Source: Paragonimus westermani
Taxonomy: Eukaryota; Platyhelminthes; Trematoda; Plagiorchiida; Troglotrematidae
NCBI GenBank assembly: GCA_008508345.1
Contig: QNGE01000413.1
Location: forward strand, 62,001-126,000
DNA: 64,000 nt
Direction: 5' to 3'
Shown here: positions 1-12,189 of the stretch, piece after piece
How the letters are laid out: each line of letters opens with the position of its first letter
Position numbering within the stretch: position 1 is the stretch's first letter
Notes under the pieces: model-generated
Databases searched by the model: none
What the model saw: only the letters and a program-made list of their open reading frames with translations
Told to the model about the DNA's origin: nothing
Program-made: the position numbers and the translations under genes

Positions 1-1224
1 ATGTTAACAAAGAGTTCTGAGGTACATCAACTGCACTTAAGTATGAAGAGAAACAGCCATGTCCGGTAAGTCAATGTCGAACATATCAACACATTAGGAC
101 AGCATGTTCGTGTAGTCGACGAACACATTTTGAGACAGAGCCCACGGGAAACAATCAGACGTACAGGCGTGCATATGGTGAACTTTAAAATGGCGCCCGG
201 AAGCTGGCAAGGTCAGCTTCAGCCCCGGCAAGATGTCGTATGTGCCGGTCTTGCACAATTTTGGGCTTCACAACCTTGTAAGCCGTGACCATTGGGTTTG
301 TGTATGCAACTCCTAATTGTGTGGACGTTGTATTTGCACAATGGCTTGCCAATGAAAAACACAAGTTTCAGTAAATGACTGTGATTTTTCGTTTCAGGTT
401 ATTGGAAGAAAGTCTACTAATGTGTGCATAGGGACTGGATTGGGTGAACTCGTCGACACGAGGTAAACCGTTAAATCTCTGAAGGCTGCAACCATTCGAG
501 CAAACTAGCAGGTCAGCTCAGTGACAAGTACGAATTACAGTCTGCTAAAACAACGGATTTTGTTATACTCACCATCGGAGTAAAACAAGTTGTCTAAGTG
601 TGTTATGAGTTAAAACAAACGAGCCACAAGCTGAGCAAACCCTAGCCGAGCCACAGAATACAAAAGCCGGGACATCACGACTAATTGTATTTTTTAAATT
701 TATCGTCGCTTCTTGCCTATAAAATAACCCCTGCAGCTTCAAGAGAGCTGAGAGTGTTCAGGCAATGGAAGCTGCTTCAGTAGCACGTTTTTAATAAGAT
801 GTAGCCGAATGTACGCAGAATTTTGCGGGTTAGAATTAAACTTTTTCACAGTTATCTGTACTTGTTCTAATACTGCCACCTCTTATCGGTAAGAGTTTGC
901 TCTGGGTTTTACACTTCACTAAATGACTCCGTTGTGGATGTGACCAGTAAGAGAAATCTTTTTCAGATGCACGCAGCAGTGTGTGTCCATCTATATTCTC
1001 ACTAATGACGATGTCCACTATTGTTTATAATGTTGTATTGTAAATCCAAATACGAGTGACAAGATTTGTTAACAAGTTCTGAAATACAACTACGATGACT
1101 TGAATACTTGGCTACTCTAAGGTTCCTCCAGCGATTAGCACTCAGTGATAAATTATACTGCTGCTGAGTAGCGTGGCATCTCTGATAAGTTCGAAGAGGC
1201 TCAGTTGACAAAATCCTTGAATTT

Positions 1225-1306
1225 GACCGGATTCGAACCAGCGGCAAGAACAGTACGCCCAGTTGCATCATGTGCTCTACTAGCTGAACTATGAAGTGAT
1301 ACCAGA
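1225..1306 (-). repeat. tRNA-derived SINE, family A
   Basis: In minus sense, CTTCATAGTTCAGCTAGTAG (box A-like) is followed about 45 bases later by CTGGTTCGAATCCGG, a near-perfect Pol III box B. Flanks do not fold into a tRNA acceptor stem, so it is a SINE body and not a tRNA gene. Confidence 0.6.
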
Positions 1307-1309
1307 AGC

Positions 1310-4300
1310 CCATTTGAACTGAGCTACCCACCCAACCCACTGTGTCATACAGAATCCGTCAGCTAGTCCAAAGGATAGTTTTCCCAAGAGAGATTTCTCG
1401 ATCAATTTATGTTTGAATCCGCCAACTGGCAAATGGGTTCAGATTTTAAATTTCCAAACTTCCGGTGTGATTTCCTAGCTCAGCCTCTTCTAGGCATGTC
1501 GTTTCCATTGCTGGCTCGTATGCGAAAACAGGTATAATACTGAACACCAGTCGCATGCTTGGAGGCTGGGTTGCTAATTACAATATTTCAAAAGTGTTGC
1601 TGTAACGCACGATCGAAACCAGTTAGCGCGTATGGATTGAATTTGAAGTGATAATTATTACACGGTTGCTTTGTTCACCTTTCAGACCGCTACGTCAGTG
1701 TTGTGCACGAGGACCCTGAGTCAAGCAACAATCAGACGAACAAGGGATACAGCCACATTTAAACGTAACTCTACCGTAACTTTGTACTCGTATCCTTTTT
1801 GGTCGTCCTGGTACCACTGTGTGTTGCGTACTGTACCTTTGGACACATCCCTGTCTGCTTTTCTGGTTGCATGTTACAGTGCCAGTAAAATCGTTATGCA
1901 TTTAATTAACTTGAGAAAGGGGTGCACAGAAATCGTAATGCAAATAAGAACCTGAGGTGGTTAGACCAAAATGCGGGGATGGAATCTGCGGGTGTGTTAG
2001 TGCAGTGTTGGGTGGAATCCTGTAGATGTCGGTACTGTAGGGATCGACAGGGCGGAAACTGTGCACCCTAGCTGTGCCCATTCACCGATGCATGAGAGGC
2101 TCAGGCGAGCTGTGTTCACAATTTTGGACGGTCTGGTTGTCATGCCACCCCCGACGAAGTTACCTTATCAAATCATGCGTCATAGGTCAATGCGTGAGAT
2201 AGCATTGTAGGGAGGACGAGCGATCACACTATGCAACTCACACCACTACTACTCAGCAGTTGGGCAAGAACACGGATTTTGACATCGAAATGGCCGCGGG
2301 AAATATACAAGAAGCATTGGAGTGCAGCATCGCATGAAATTGATCTTAGTACATAAAGGAACTGAGCATTGGCGTCCGTGGCAACCGTGACGTTCTGAGA
2401 CGAGTGTCGTCCGCAGATGAGTGTTTTTGTTTGTGGTCCTGTTGAGCCGCATAACGCATGTATCGGTTTTCCGAATAATCTACTCTTGCGCCATCGGTGT
2501 TCTTGGCTCACAACGTGTACGTATGCGCATGCGTGACATTAATTACAGTGGTGTTGACAAATTGCGAGTTGTTTAGATCTACGAGAGCGCATGCACATAA
2601 GGGCCACTTAGACTGCTTGTATGTGGCCCAATGTTCTGGTCACATGCCATGGGGACCCATCTAGACATATGATCTTGACAATGTCACTACGTGCTGTTGC
2701 GCCTGCTTAGCACGAATTTGGTATTGTTTACTACCTGCAACGCAGTTCCCCAGTGAGCGAATCGTCAGTGGAAGCAGTATTGTTGCATACCTAACTTTTC
2801 AAATCAATAAATGTTTGAAAATGTATGAAAACCACTTTGCAATGCCCAAAAGGTACGTAGATCAAGGTGGCGATCAGAGTGATGTTCATCAAACAAAAAG
2901 GAAGGCTCCAAAAACCTTTCAAAAGGGAATGCGACAGGATATCAGACAATTTGTATTTCCGTGTCCGCACTAACATTTTTAAGTTGTTCAACAACAACGA
3001 CCTGGTATAAGTCAAATCCTGTACTACTTATTAGTAGCCAAAATATCGCCAAGCACGTTCCATGAGTTAGAACACGCAAGCAAAATTACGTAAAATGTAC
3101 TCTGCAGGGACAATTCGACCGATCTCTTCAGTTGCAATTCACGAACTAGGATCAGTTAGCATGCATCAATTTAAACAAGCGTAAAATAGGAATCGGATGC
3201 CATAAGAATAGCAAACAGAACCAGTCACGTCCGAATGAACCATGACGAATTAGAAACAAAAGACCAAAAATTCACACTTTAAACCGGTCCAGTAAGGAAC
3301 TAATGGTGCAGACAATATATGGATCTCATACTGGGACACGTGGAAGTAAACGGAAGATAATAGGTAGCCCGAAAGTAAGCTTGAAACAAGAGGAAGAAAT
3401 AAACTTATGTAAACGGCATAACCAAAACATTCAATCAATAGTTACGATCCCTTAACCAATAATATAAACTCATGACTACAAACCCCTACGACAATGTCAC
3501 TGATAGGCTGACTACCATTTGCTTCTGTACATAAATTAAGGGTTTATAACGGTGTATTGTGAAGGCTTCAGTAAAAGTGGAGTATGATTATTGATTGGGT
3601 GATGCAACACACGAAAGGCCTTCTCCACTTGTATTGCATGTCCCGTCTCCTCCCAATGTCCTGTGATAGAAGATTGTGCAGTGCCTATTTTGTTGTTCAC
3701 CGGTCATTTTTGAATGTGCTCCGAGGCGCATGTCCCAAACGTTCTTACCGTTTGGCCGATGTGCCTGACTTCACAAGTACACGTAACCGACAGGATGACA
3801 CGGCTGCTCCCCACACACCGAGAAAAGACCCAAGGAATTCATTCTCGTTAGAAAAAGCTGACTTCATTGTGCCAGGTCATGGTACTCTGTACAAAGTTAG
3901 TGAAGTGACTTGTCACTCGCTTTATATCGGTTGACTTGATGAATGTGGAACACAGTTTTGTTCCTTTTCTACTCTCTATACATATCAATCATATTCATTG
4001 CGAGCACTCGGCGATAAGCTGGTTTTTCAATCACTGTGATGTGTTAGTATTTTCTTGAGAATTTCTGTTTGGGTGATAACGTTCCATCTATTTTTTGTTG
4101 CATCCGTTTGCTTTAAAGCCAATCAAGCAAAAATGTTAGGTTGATCGTCTTCAAAACGTGTCAATTATAAGTGTCCGACCAAGAGGACAACTAAAGTTAT
4201 CGAAAAGTTTGCTAAAATTTACCTGCTTTTTACGACACTTGAATTTATTCGACGAATCTCATTGTTTAGTGTCGTACAATTTCAGCCTGAAATTTATCAA

Positions 4301-6078
4301 CCTGCTGCAAGAAGTCTAAAAACATTCTCAGTCCGTCAACAACAAATTGACTGGTAAACTGGAAAACTTAGAAGTTGAATCATATTGTGATGTTTCATAT
4401 ACCTGGAAGGAGGTAAATGAGAGCATCTTGAATTCAGAAGCTGGATTTCAAACTGGAACGTCGAAGTTGTCATCTAGAAGCTCACTCGAACTGGCAAACT
4501 CAGGCTGACAGCTATTCACTAGGTTCAAACTGAAAAACAGCAGATCCTGAAAATAGTGAAGACCGATGGGTAGTGATAAAGAACGATGAAGAGTTGCAGG
4601 TTTGCGTGCTGAAAGTTCGAACGAGTTGGTAAGGTAATAGTAGGTGACTAAAAGCTCAACTGCAACAGAACACAGTTGTAAATGTGAACTTGGCAAGCAT
4701 AGCAAAATACGCAGTAACTAAGTCACACTAATTACAACCACCAAACCCTGACAATAGACAGCTTAAAAATCACCATGCACCATTAAGTGGATTGACCCTA
4801 GTACATGTGATAACTAAAAGAGCTGACTATCGACCTAGAAGTTGCTGTGATATGTTGCTATATCTGTTACTATTTCTAGAAGGCTGTGCTGATGAACACG
4901 AGGTTCACAGTACGGTAGACCAGACCTACTCATTTGGGATATGGACACCGTCGTTACCCACGCACGTTAGTGTATTTTGCGGTGGTCGGTGATATGAAGT
5001 CGGTCATAATTTGTGTGAGACCAGTGGAATGATGACCAACTTGTTTGTCCTACAAGCCTGACGGCCGGAGTTCACATTCTGGCACCAACCAGGTTCATAC
5101 AGAGTGCTAAATTAGTGACTATACTCATTCTTCCCGAGGTGCATCCACCTAAAAGTTAAGGACTGATATAAAAGTAGTCAAAACAAATGAAGTGTGTTAA
5201 GTTGTGACAGCCAGGGGAGTACGCGTTTCATTTCAACTTTCCTTGGGTACCGGTCCCCTAGCTAGAATATACCATCGTATCTACTAGTGAGTAGTAGGGG
5301 ATTTTACTTTATATAAATTGAACATAATTCACAATTGATCACAAGTCTCGTATTCTCGTAAACTTTTCAGTCAGCCCCTTCGCTGTTGTCATAGCCCGTC
5401 ATTAGTATTCTTGTCACGACTGAGACCAGAACTCAGCTCACGCTCTCATCAGGCAAAAGTGTTGCCCACCGGGTCATTTAACCTGTACTAGACGCTTAGC
5501 CACATTCGCCCCGGTTGAGCTACGTACAAGTGGTACATTCTAACAAGATAGAAACCATAGTATAGTGCTCCCTTTCGAAGTGGGCTGACTGGAAAGCTCA
5601 TGGCAACGTGAAAGCTGTGATCATTTGCGAATTTATAAGGGTCACTTTGTAACGAAGATAACCGTTTCCAACACAAACATATTTAAGTCTCCATGATGTA
5701 GAAAAATGGGATCAGTTATGGTCTCGTTCTAGGTTCAGCTCAACAGCAGACATATTGAAACCGACTGTGAAATTGGTGCGGTGTAGGCTGACTGATAGGA
5801 CCTTCGTGCAATATGTCATATATTCGTCAGAACAAATATATGGTACTCTGAACCAAACCGTTTACTGTCTAGGTGTTATCTCCCTCAAACCGACAAGGTG
5901 GCCAGCAATTTAGTAAGATGATAAGAACATAGCAATAATACTGACTTACGCAAAGGGCGTGTTCATTCACACAAATCGGGATTTAAACCGTGTGGAAAAA
6001 TAGGTAGACAAAACTGTGAAGACCTTAGAATGTCGGAAAACCATATATCAGTAAAAACATTCGCCAGAGGGGCAGTAT
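1310..6078. other. Unassigned DNA left of the BEL/Pao element
   Basis: No exon, RT, integrase or nuclease motif recognised on either strand. The longest frame (3584-3934, +, 116 aa) matches nothing I know and has no convincing splice context. A family B SINE fragment may lie at 5395-5430 (CTTGTCACGACTGAGACCAG, minus). 1-1224 is likewise empty to my reading. Confidence 0.4.
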
Positions 6079-6289
6079 TGTAAAGATCCACGTCTGATCG
6101 TTCATTTACATGTAGCCGGAAAACAGATCCCCAAATTCATTTGCATCTGACAGGCCACTCATAGTACTGCACAGTTCTGGCTCCCTACCCACACATACTT
6201 AATAAAACTACCCACGTGACATACGTAGGAGACCTTGCGAACAGTAGTGCCTAGAAGTCATGCCCCTTTAACAAACAAAAGCCTCTCGT

Positions 6290-7760
6290 GTCTCTCCTCG
6301 ATAAACCTACCTTCGCAAAGACCTCCACAGTACAAAATAGTTCGTCAGCGTCCACGTCACATTTCGTAACTGAGCCCAGGGACCACTGAACTCTGGTTGG
6401 TTAATCGGATACAATATGAACAAAGTCACCCACTTGAAAATTACGTTGCCTCGTCTATCACTTTTGACGGACTTGCACTGATGACAATCACTCTCGGGAC
6501 GACCTTCTCCAAAAGATAGTTATCACGCGATTTGCTTGCCCCCAACACCTGGTGTGCTCGTCTACCAGGTTTGATTCTGGAGCCAACCCTGTACGCTTGT
6601 TTAAGAGAATTGAGCCATTTGGGGTTAGACCGATGTTATCAGGACCGTCTGCGGCAACAGAAACTAATAGTCGATCGTTTACGATACACTCCACTTCGGC
6701 CAATGAAGTCAGGGAGTTTTCTTCATCGGTTTGGTACGCCCGGCAGATTGCGCTCAAAATATTTCTGACAGATTGAATCAATCGCCCCCGTACTCCAGCC
6801 CTGTGATTAACATACGGCGGGTTTCAGCGATTCAGAAATTGATACACGGGTTGGAGGCAAAAGCCCAAGGTAGTCGAAACTAGTCGGCTTCTTCTGCTCA
6901 GTGTCAAACGAGTGTCTGTTGATCTGAAACGCAACCATTGAGATCAGGGTGTATCACCGCTCTTGGGGGTCAGTGAATACCAAGAGCAGAGTACGATTAC
7001 TTGCATAATGAATTTTTGGGTCACCGAGAATCAAGCCATGCTTTAAAGCCATCTCTAGAATCTCTGATAGCGATCTTAGAAGGGAGGCTCTTTTAATGGT
7101 TAATAATCCTATAAGAAAAGAACGTCTGTCTGAAAGATTTCCGAGGACGAACCTTGAAGATTTTTTTGCTATGTCCTCGCCGGCCGGGTTAAAGTGCCAC
7201 TGAACTCCCTTTTGTAAGAACATGTCATTGACGGACTCGCCACCTAAGTTGCGAACTCAGCCTCTAAGCTCCTTGTCAGCGATCACAAAATCGGTGCTAT
7301 TGTGAAAACAGTAGCCTCAGACCGACTTCTGCGTCCGACGAAACGTAACAAAGCCATAATAAACGAGTCAAGTGGCTTACTTCGATGCACACGTTCCAGG
7401 ATCGTAGGCACATGAATATACACATCCGCATCTTTATCCCGAAGTCTTGGCTCTTTCACCATGAAAGAGTCCAAAGTAATCCAAATCAATATTTGTGAAC
7501 GGATATCACGCTGGGTTTGCGCCGACACATAGCAGAGGAGCCACTAGTTGCTTATCGACTGAGCCACAACGACGATGGCAAGTTAAGCACGAGCCGGTAT
7601 CTCGTTTAACCGCCGTGCCATCCTGTATGATCCAGAAGTGTTTCCTTAGCCAACTTAACACACGAGATCTTCCGGAATCACTGTCGACTCCGTGATGATA
7701 TCTAATAACGACGTCAACTATGTGATGTTGTTCAGGCAGAGTAATGAGGTGTATGGTCTC
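6290..7760 (-). pseudogene. BEL/Pao integrase, interrupted
   Basis: Minus-strand pieces in order are YHHGVDSDSGRSRVLSWLRK with SCLTCHRRC (H2C2 zinc finger, about 7700-7590), NIDLDYFGLF (first catalytic Asp region), LLRFVGRRS, and GVQWHFNPAGED (7222-7180). After a 390-base interruption comes MIQSVRNIL...VECIVNDRLL...TGLAPESNLV (6488-6781). Normally HFNP runs directly into the MIQSVRNIL helix, so the intervening DNA is an insertion. Stops and frameshifts occur throughout. Confidence 0.8.
6790..7175 (-). mobile_element. CR1-like 3' end inserted in the BEL/Pao integrase
   Basis: Minus translation reads RKSFRQTFFSYRIINH...KSLPSKIAIRDSRDGFKAWLD, the C-terminal signature of CR1-like non-LTR elements (R.FFSYRV.N.WNSLP). 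The DNA is homologous to 61520-61780: shared words include AATCCTATAAGAAAAGAAC against AACCCTGTAAGAAAAGAAC, and a 3' UTR with GATACACCCT against GCTACACCCT. Insertion of a 5'-truncated copy is the simplest reading. Confidence 0.7.
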
Positions 7761-8690
7761 GAAACTGTAACCCGCTAACGACAGTCAGCCTTCTACTCGT
7801 ATAACTCCATCATTCGTGGCGGTGGACGATTTCTTCAAGGCGCTCCTTTGAGAGAGATCAAGGAGGTTATCACAGCCAGACAGCCTGGAAAACAAAGCTA
7901 CTTCCTAGGGGAAGTACTCCGACAGCACTGGTCTAATCAACTCTACTCCCGCTGCTTTGATCCCCTTTAAACTCAGGGAGACGGTTCTCAAAATCAGTTC
8001 CGGATACCAGCCATGAAGTTTCGTAGTGTAATATCAGAACATCTGACTCAAGTTGTCAACGACGATCCCATGTACCATCATGGCCAAGACTACTGTGACT
8101 AACATAATTCGCGCGATAATTACTGATTTGAGTTGTGCAATTCTGGTTTGGCTAAACTAATGTACTGTCTCGCATCTTCTTTTGAGGTAAAACAGTCTTA
8201 CGCCACCGCCCCGTATCCCCGTCCTCTGGCATCGCCAGAAATATACAGTTTGCATGGCTGTCGCAGTAGCCTGTGAAAACAGCGTACGGTGTGAGACTAG
8301 AAAGTTCTGTAGCGATTTTAAACTTGTCAGCCGGGCTTGTCACCTTTTATGACCTTCTAGGTGCAATGGTTCATCCCAGCCGATACCGCTGTCTCACAGC
8401 TTCTAAAGGAGACGTTTACCTGACGGTAGCCAAAGCGAGACAAAGTCCAAAGGGTCGTATAGCCAACAGACAGGATAATATCCCTCTCCTAGTTTCAGCT
8501 CTGTCTGGAAGCTAGAGGCTCAAACGGAACTCATCCGTTTGTGCGTCCCATTAGATACCAAGAGCACGTTGTGATGATAGCGATCTAGCTGCAATATCTA
8601 CCAGGAATGGTGAGATGTGTGAGATCGGTATTGATATTAGAACCTCACGGTCATTCGGTCGGAAGCTTCCTCTTGCCAGCATTTCGCAAA
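7760..8690 (-). pseudogene. BEL/Pao RNase H / connection remnant
   Basis: Minus-strand translation near 8568-8500 gives RALGI-stop-WDAQTDEFRLSL, the conserved Pao segment after RT, and then RRGILSCLLA. Further down the frames are short and shifting. Pieces before the integrase zinc finger are consistent with the usual order but individually weak. Confidence 0.6.
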
Positions 8691-9215
8691 CCTCTCATAA
8701 AAACGTTTCACTATCTCCGCGTTGAAAACCGAAACCAGACAGTCATCAGCATAAAAATTCTTCTGAACTGATTCGCGAGTATAATTTTTATACACCTACT
8801 CAGAGCCCTCAGGGGTATGTCGTAATGCTTAACTCGCACAGAAGGTTGAGCAGGTAGAACAGGAGGGATGAGAAGTCATTTTCTACTCTACTAGGTCTCT
8901 TGCAAGGTCATTCTCAGATCACCACAGAAAACAGAACATGCCTTGATCTCGAACGGGATGACTACCTGCAGAAACGTCTTTTCGATATTCGTCGAAACTG
9001 CCACACTCTGTACGCGAAATCGCAGCAGCACGCCCACTAGATTTGTTGTCAAGTCAGGACCCTGATACAGCCTGTCATTTAAGGACAGTCTCTGGGGCTT
9101 AGCTGCGCAGTCGAAGACTACTCTGAGCTTCCATGGTTTCTTAGAGTTAAGTACAGGATTGTGTGACAGGTACCACCGATGCGGTAGCTTGGATCAAAAT
9201 GAGTTTGAGGGACCC
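8690..9215 (-). pseudogene. BEL/Pao reverse transcriptase remnant
   Basis: Translating the minus strand from about 9175 gives [36 protein letters not shown] and a decayed motif A. After a stretch with stops and no recognisable motif B comes the catalytic box in NFYADDCLVSVF, whose YADD codons lie at 8742-8753. The chain needs frameshifts and crosses stop codons. It polymerised cDNA in the ancestral element and is non-functional here. Confidence 0.8.
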
Positions 9216-9525
9216 TTTAAACACACCCACGTTCACTGTGATGCTGGAACATATTTGCGTACTTTGTGAACATGCCAGCGTGATGGTCAAACTTTCTATT
9301 TAATGTGAAAAACGCTTCAGGGTTATTTTGTGTTTGTTAAGAAAGGTGAGGCACTTACACTTCCAAGGAAGCGGCATTTCATAATGCAGATTTGCGTTCA
9401 GTGCGGATCACTGTATCAATAATAAAGCCACCGAATGCCCTCTGGAAAGCGTGGGATTATTTGGTTACTTATCCTTGAAATCAGTATCATAAAAGGCACG
9501 GATATGGTCTACCAACGTAGTGACG

Positions 9526-10560
9526 TCAGCTAACTGACGTTTTCGCCTGACATTCACTATTGGAAGGACCGTACAACATCCAACCGAACAGCGCCCTCAC
9601 CGCGTAAGGTTGTCTACGTCCTCTTAGTCTTCGATCCGGAATCCAATGAGCCTCGGGCATGTCACAACCGAGCAGAATGGTGAACTCACCACACTCAGTT
9701 TCACTGAATAGAACGTCCAACAGGTATGCCCACCTACTGACCTCCCTGTTGACAGAAGTGATGGGTCTCATGGGCAAGTCGTCGACGGTGTAGACGCTGT
9801 CGACAATACACCTTTCATCTCCATCTAAGAACCTCATATTCAGCCGGGCACCCGCAAAATATGTTGCATTCCCGTTGATCGTCGTAATAGATAAGGTTAA
9901 AGCAGTACTCCAGACACCTAGGCCATTCAGAAAGCCCTTCTTTACCAGGGTGGTGTCTGGCGCGTAGTATAACAGATGTAACATCCGTTGACCGTAGCTC
10001 GACACCTTCCGCTCGACATAACACTCTGATAGCCGGACGATTTTCCAGTAATTTATAGGGTCACCATCGAAGAAGCACAATTCAACTTTAGGAAGGTCCA
10101 GACCGGCGGTCGTTGACAGAAAAGTATACGACGGATTGCCTGGCATATGGTGCTCGCCAGGCTGTGTCGCTTCCGGGAATAGCCTTACGCTGTGATTCTC
10201 TAAATACTGTTTCCTCGTGCATCCCGAAAAAATGAGCGCTCTCGCTTGAAGTCAACATCAACAAGAGTATTCTCATCATCAGCTAGAACAAGCAACAGTC
10301 CAGATTTCTCAACCTCCACTCTAGCATGGGCTAACTTGCGCTCAGATGTGGCTTCCGCTACGAATTCGCGTTTCTTAAGCTCAGCCAGCAACGACGTAGG
10401 CTTAGCCTGCAAACTCCTAGACTGAATGTGGATCCACGACTAATATACGAGCCAGAAACTAAAGCAACATCTCTCGAGCAGCGTATTTTCCTGTCCCAGC
10501 CAAAATCTTCCTTGGATTCCATGTGTTCAGAGTGCCTTGGCGGCAGTGAAGATTCCAAAT
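9526..10560 (-). pseudogene. BEL/Pao gag-protease segment with internal deletion
   Basis: A 206-residue frame at 9526-10146 starts with a DUF1759-type gag piece (FDGDPINYWKIVRLSE), then passes abruptly into the A17 protease region (DTTLVKKGFLNGLG, STINGNA). It ends with the conserved tail LLGCDMPEAHWIPDRRL and LFGWMLYGP. Normally several hundred residues, including zinc knuckles, separate gag from protease. Here they are gone, and the usual LLDSGSD active-site lead-in survives only as APDTT. Upstream, 10200-10412 holds a Lys/Glu-rich helical piece typical of gag N-termini, in another frame. Confidence 0.85.
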
Positions 10561-10899
10561 TTCGTCCGACTGAGCACTGTAACGATCCACGTCTGGTCGT
10601 TCAGTCACACGCAGTCTGAAAACGGATCTCCAATGTGAAAACAAGATTAGACCAGAATATTTCTACGGTGCTGTTACAGAAAATGCATCAATAATTTCGA
10701 CAGGCAAACCTCAATCGTTGACGATGATAGTTCAGTACTACAAAATCAACCGTTTCTCAACGGGATTAGTAAGTTTGAACAAGGCTGTTAGAACACGAAA
10801 ACTAGTAGATGCAAGCATTTCGTATTGACTCGTCAGCACCAATTTTACGATACCATGAAACGGGTTTTTTCTATCGAGCAGTTAGGTGGCAGAGTGGAT

Positions 10900-11690
10900 G
10901 GTCAATCGGTGTGTTAGAAAAGGCCACTAAGTCCAGGGAATGATCAAGTTTGCAAGCATTTGTTTCTGAACACACAGGGTCGGCCTCAGTCGACTGATTG
11001 CGACCGTCTCGGCAAACCGCAGGAATCTTGGATTGGAGTGGTGTAACAGGATTCTGCATGTACCAATCGGATCGATAACGTGACCAGTGGTCAGGACGTG
11101 GCTTGCGACTGCGGACGCTGGCTCCTCGCGTGTTTCAACGACATTCTCCTTCTTCTGTAGTACAGAGCTCTGCGCCCATTTATGCAAATTTTCCCTCACT
11201 CTTTAGACCAAGCACCTCTCGGTTCTCCCTATGTAACTTTGAAGTTACATGTAAATTGGTAAATACAATGTGAGGTGGCATCGACAGGCTGGTCTACTTT
11301 AACTGAAGGGACAGGCAGTTTCTGGGTAAGGGCTAATGCACAGAGTTCCCTTGCTTTAAACGTTCGTTCAATCGAATTCACTAGTCTTTGATTTGTTTGA
11401 TGCATGCTGTAATCACCTTTGAAAGGCATTTCTGTACAAAACATTTTTTCATTGTGGTCACCTGTTCGGATGGTGTATTCGATCTACCATGCCTTTCTAT
11501 GAACTTTTTTGGATACCCATTAGATTGTAGTATGGATGTGATCATGTCTGACTCCTTCGCAAGACTATCCTGTGTACAGATTCGTCTTGCTCGTGTGAAT
11601 AGTGTATTCACTAGTGCTCGTCTGTGATGGACTAGTAAGGTCAAGGGTGAGCCGTCATGCAAGTAGGCTAGGTCAAGAATGGTCACTTGC
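10900..11690 (-). mobile_element. Penelope-like element, C-terminal half with GIY-YIG (relic)
   Basis: Minus translation gives the RT thumb (RRALVNTLFTRARRICTQDS, SNGYPKKFIERH), then the linker ending SHCIYQFTC, then in a shifted frame the GIY-YIG core SYIGRTERCLV-stop-RVRENLHKW. It ends with FAETVAISRLRPTLCVQKQM and a terminal PWT at about 10930. The RT palm is absent, so the copy is 5' truncated near 11690. Only about 300 bases separate it from the 5' LTR of the BEL/Pao element. An in-frame TAA interrupts the nuclease. Confidence 0.85.
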
Positions 11691-11819
11691 TCCGCAAACG
11701 ATTAATAGCAAACCAGTTCAGTGGAACAAAAACGGGGTGGATAGGGTACTGAGAACAAATGTCAGATTGGTGAGATAGATTAGGGAATGTAGACAGTTCA
11801 GAGATAAACCAACTTTTCA

Positions 11820-12184
11820 AATTGAACACCACTCACCTTTGATTGCAGCCTTCGAATCCAGATAGACTTTCCAGCCAGCATCTTCCGAAAACAAGCACTA
11901 GATTCGAGTTTCGCTCTCATTAGAGCTCGTCAGCAATGTACGATTTGAACTCCGGCCATTCTACTCATGAGGCAACCGTGTTGACCATTGCGTCATTGAC
12001 CTCACATTAAGCACGCCCGAATTATCAAATCTAAACGCTCAACCACTTTCACATGTGAGCAGTGATCAGGTTGCCCGATCGTCTCGAAAGGAGACACAGT
12101 AACTGTCCTGTTAACTCCAGTCGATAACCCCGCGATTAGGACTTCCGAGACGGGTCGAGATCACTGATCTCATTAAACATGCAG
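11820..12184 (-). repeat. SINE-like repeat, family B, with shared flank
   Basis: Same unit as 60535-60825. It also retains the 3' part (AACAAGCACTAGATTCGAGT, AGACTTTCCAGCCAGCATC) seen at 61060-61195. The box B-like word is GAGTTCAAATC-related but mutated here. The flank from about 12010 to 12184 is shared with 60655-60825. Confidence 0.7.
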
Positions 12185-12189
12185 GCAAA

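Larger units (their letters stand above)
6079..10600 (-). mobile_element. Degenerate BEL/Pao LTR retrotransposon
   Basis: In minus orientation the order is gag/DUF1759-like, aspartic protease (A17 type), RT with YADD, RNase H/connection remnant, then H2C2 zinc finger and integrase. That order is diagnostic of BEL/Pao. Matching LTR-terminal sequence occurs at both ends: TGTAAAGATCCACGTCTG at 6079 and TGTAACGATCCACGTCTG at 10579, each followed by related sequence for about 60 bases. LTR outer limits cannot be drawn. Frames are broken by many stops and frameshifts, RT motif B is missing, gag is fused to protease by a deletion, and the integrase is split by a CR1 fragment. The element is dead. 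Confidence 0.85.

Noticed and set aside
6532..6776. Two overlapping + strand frames
   Set aside because: They are shadows of the minus-strand BEL/Pao integrase helix MIQSVRNIL...VNDRLL.
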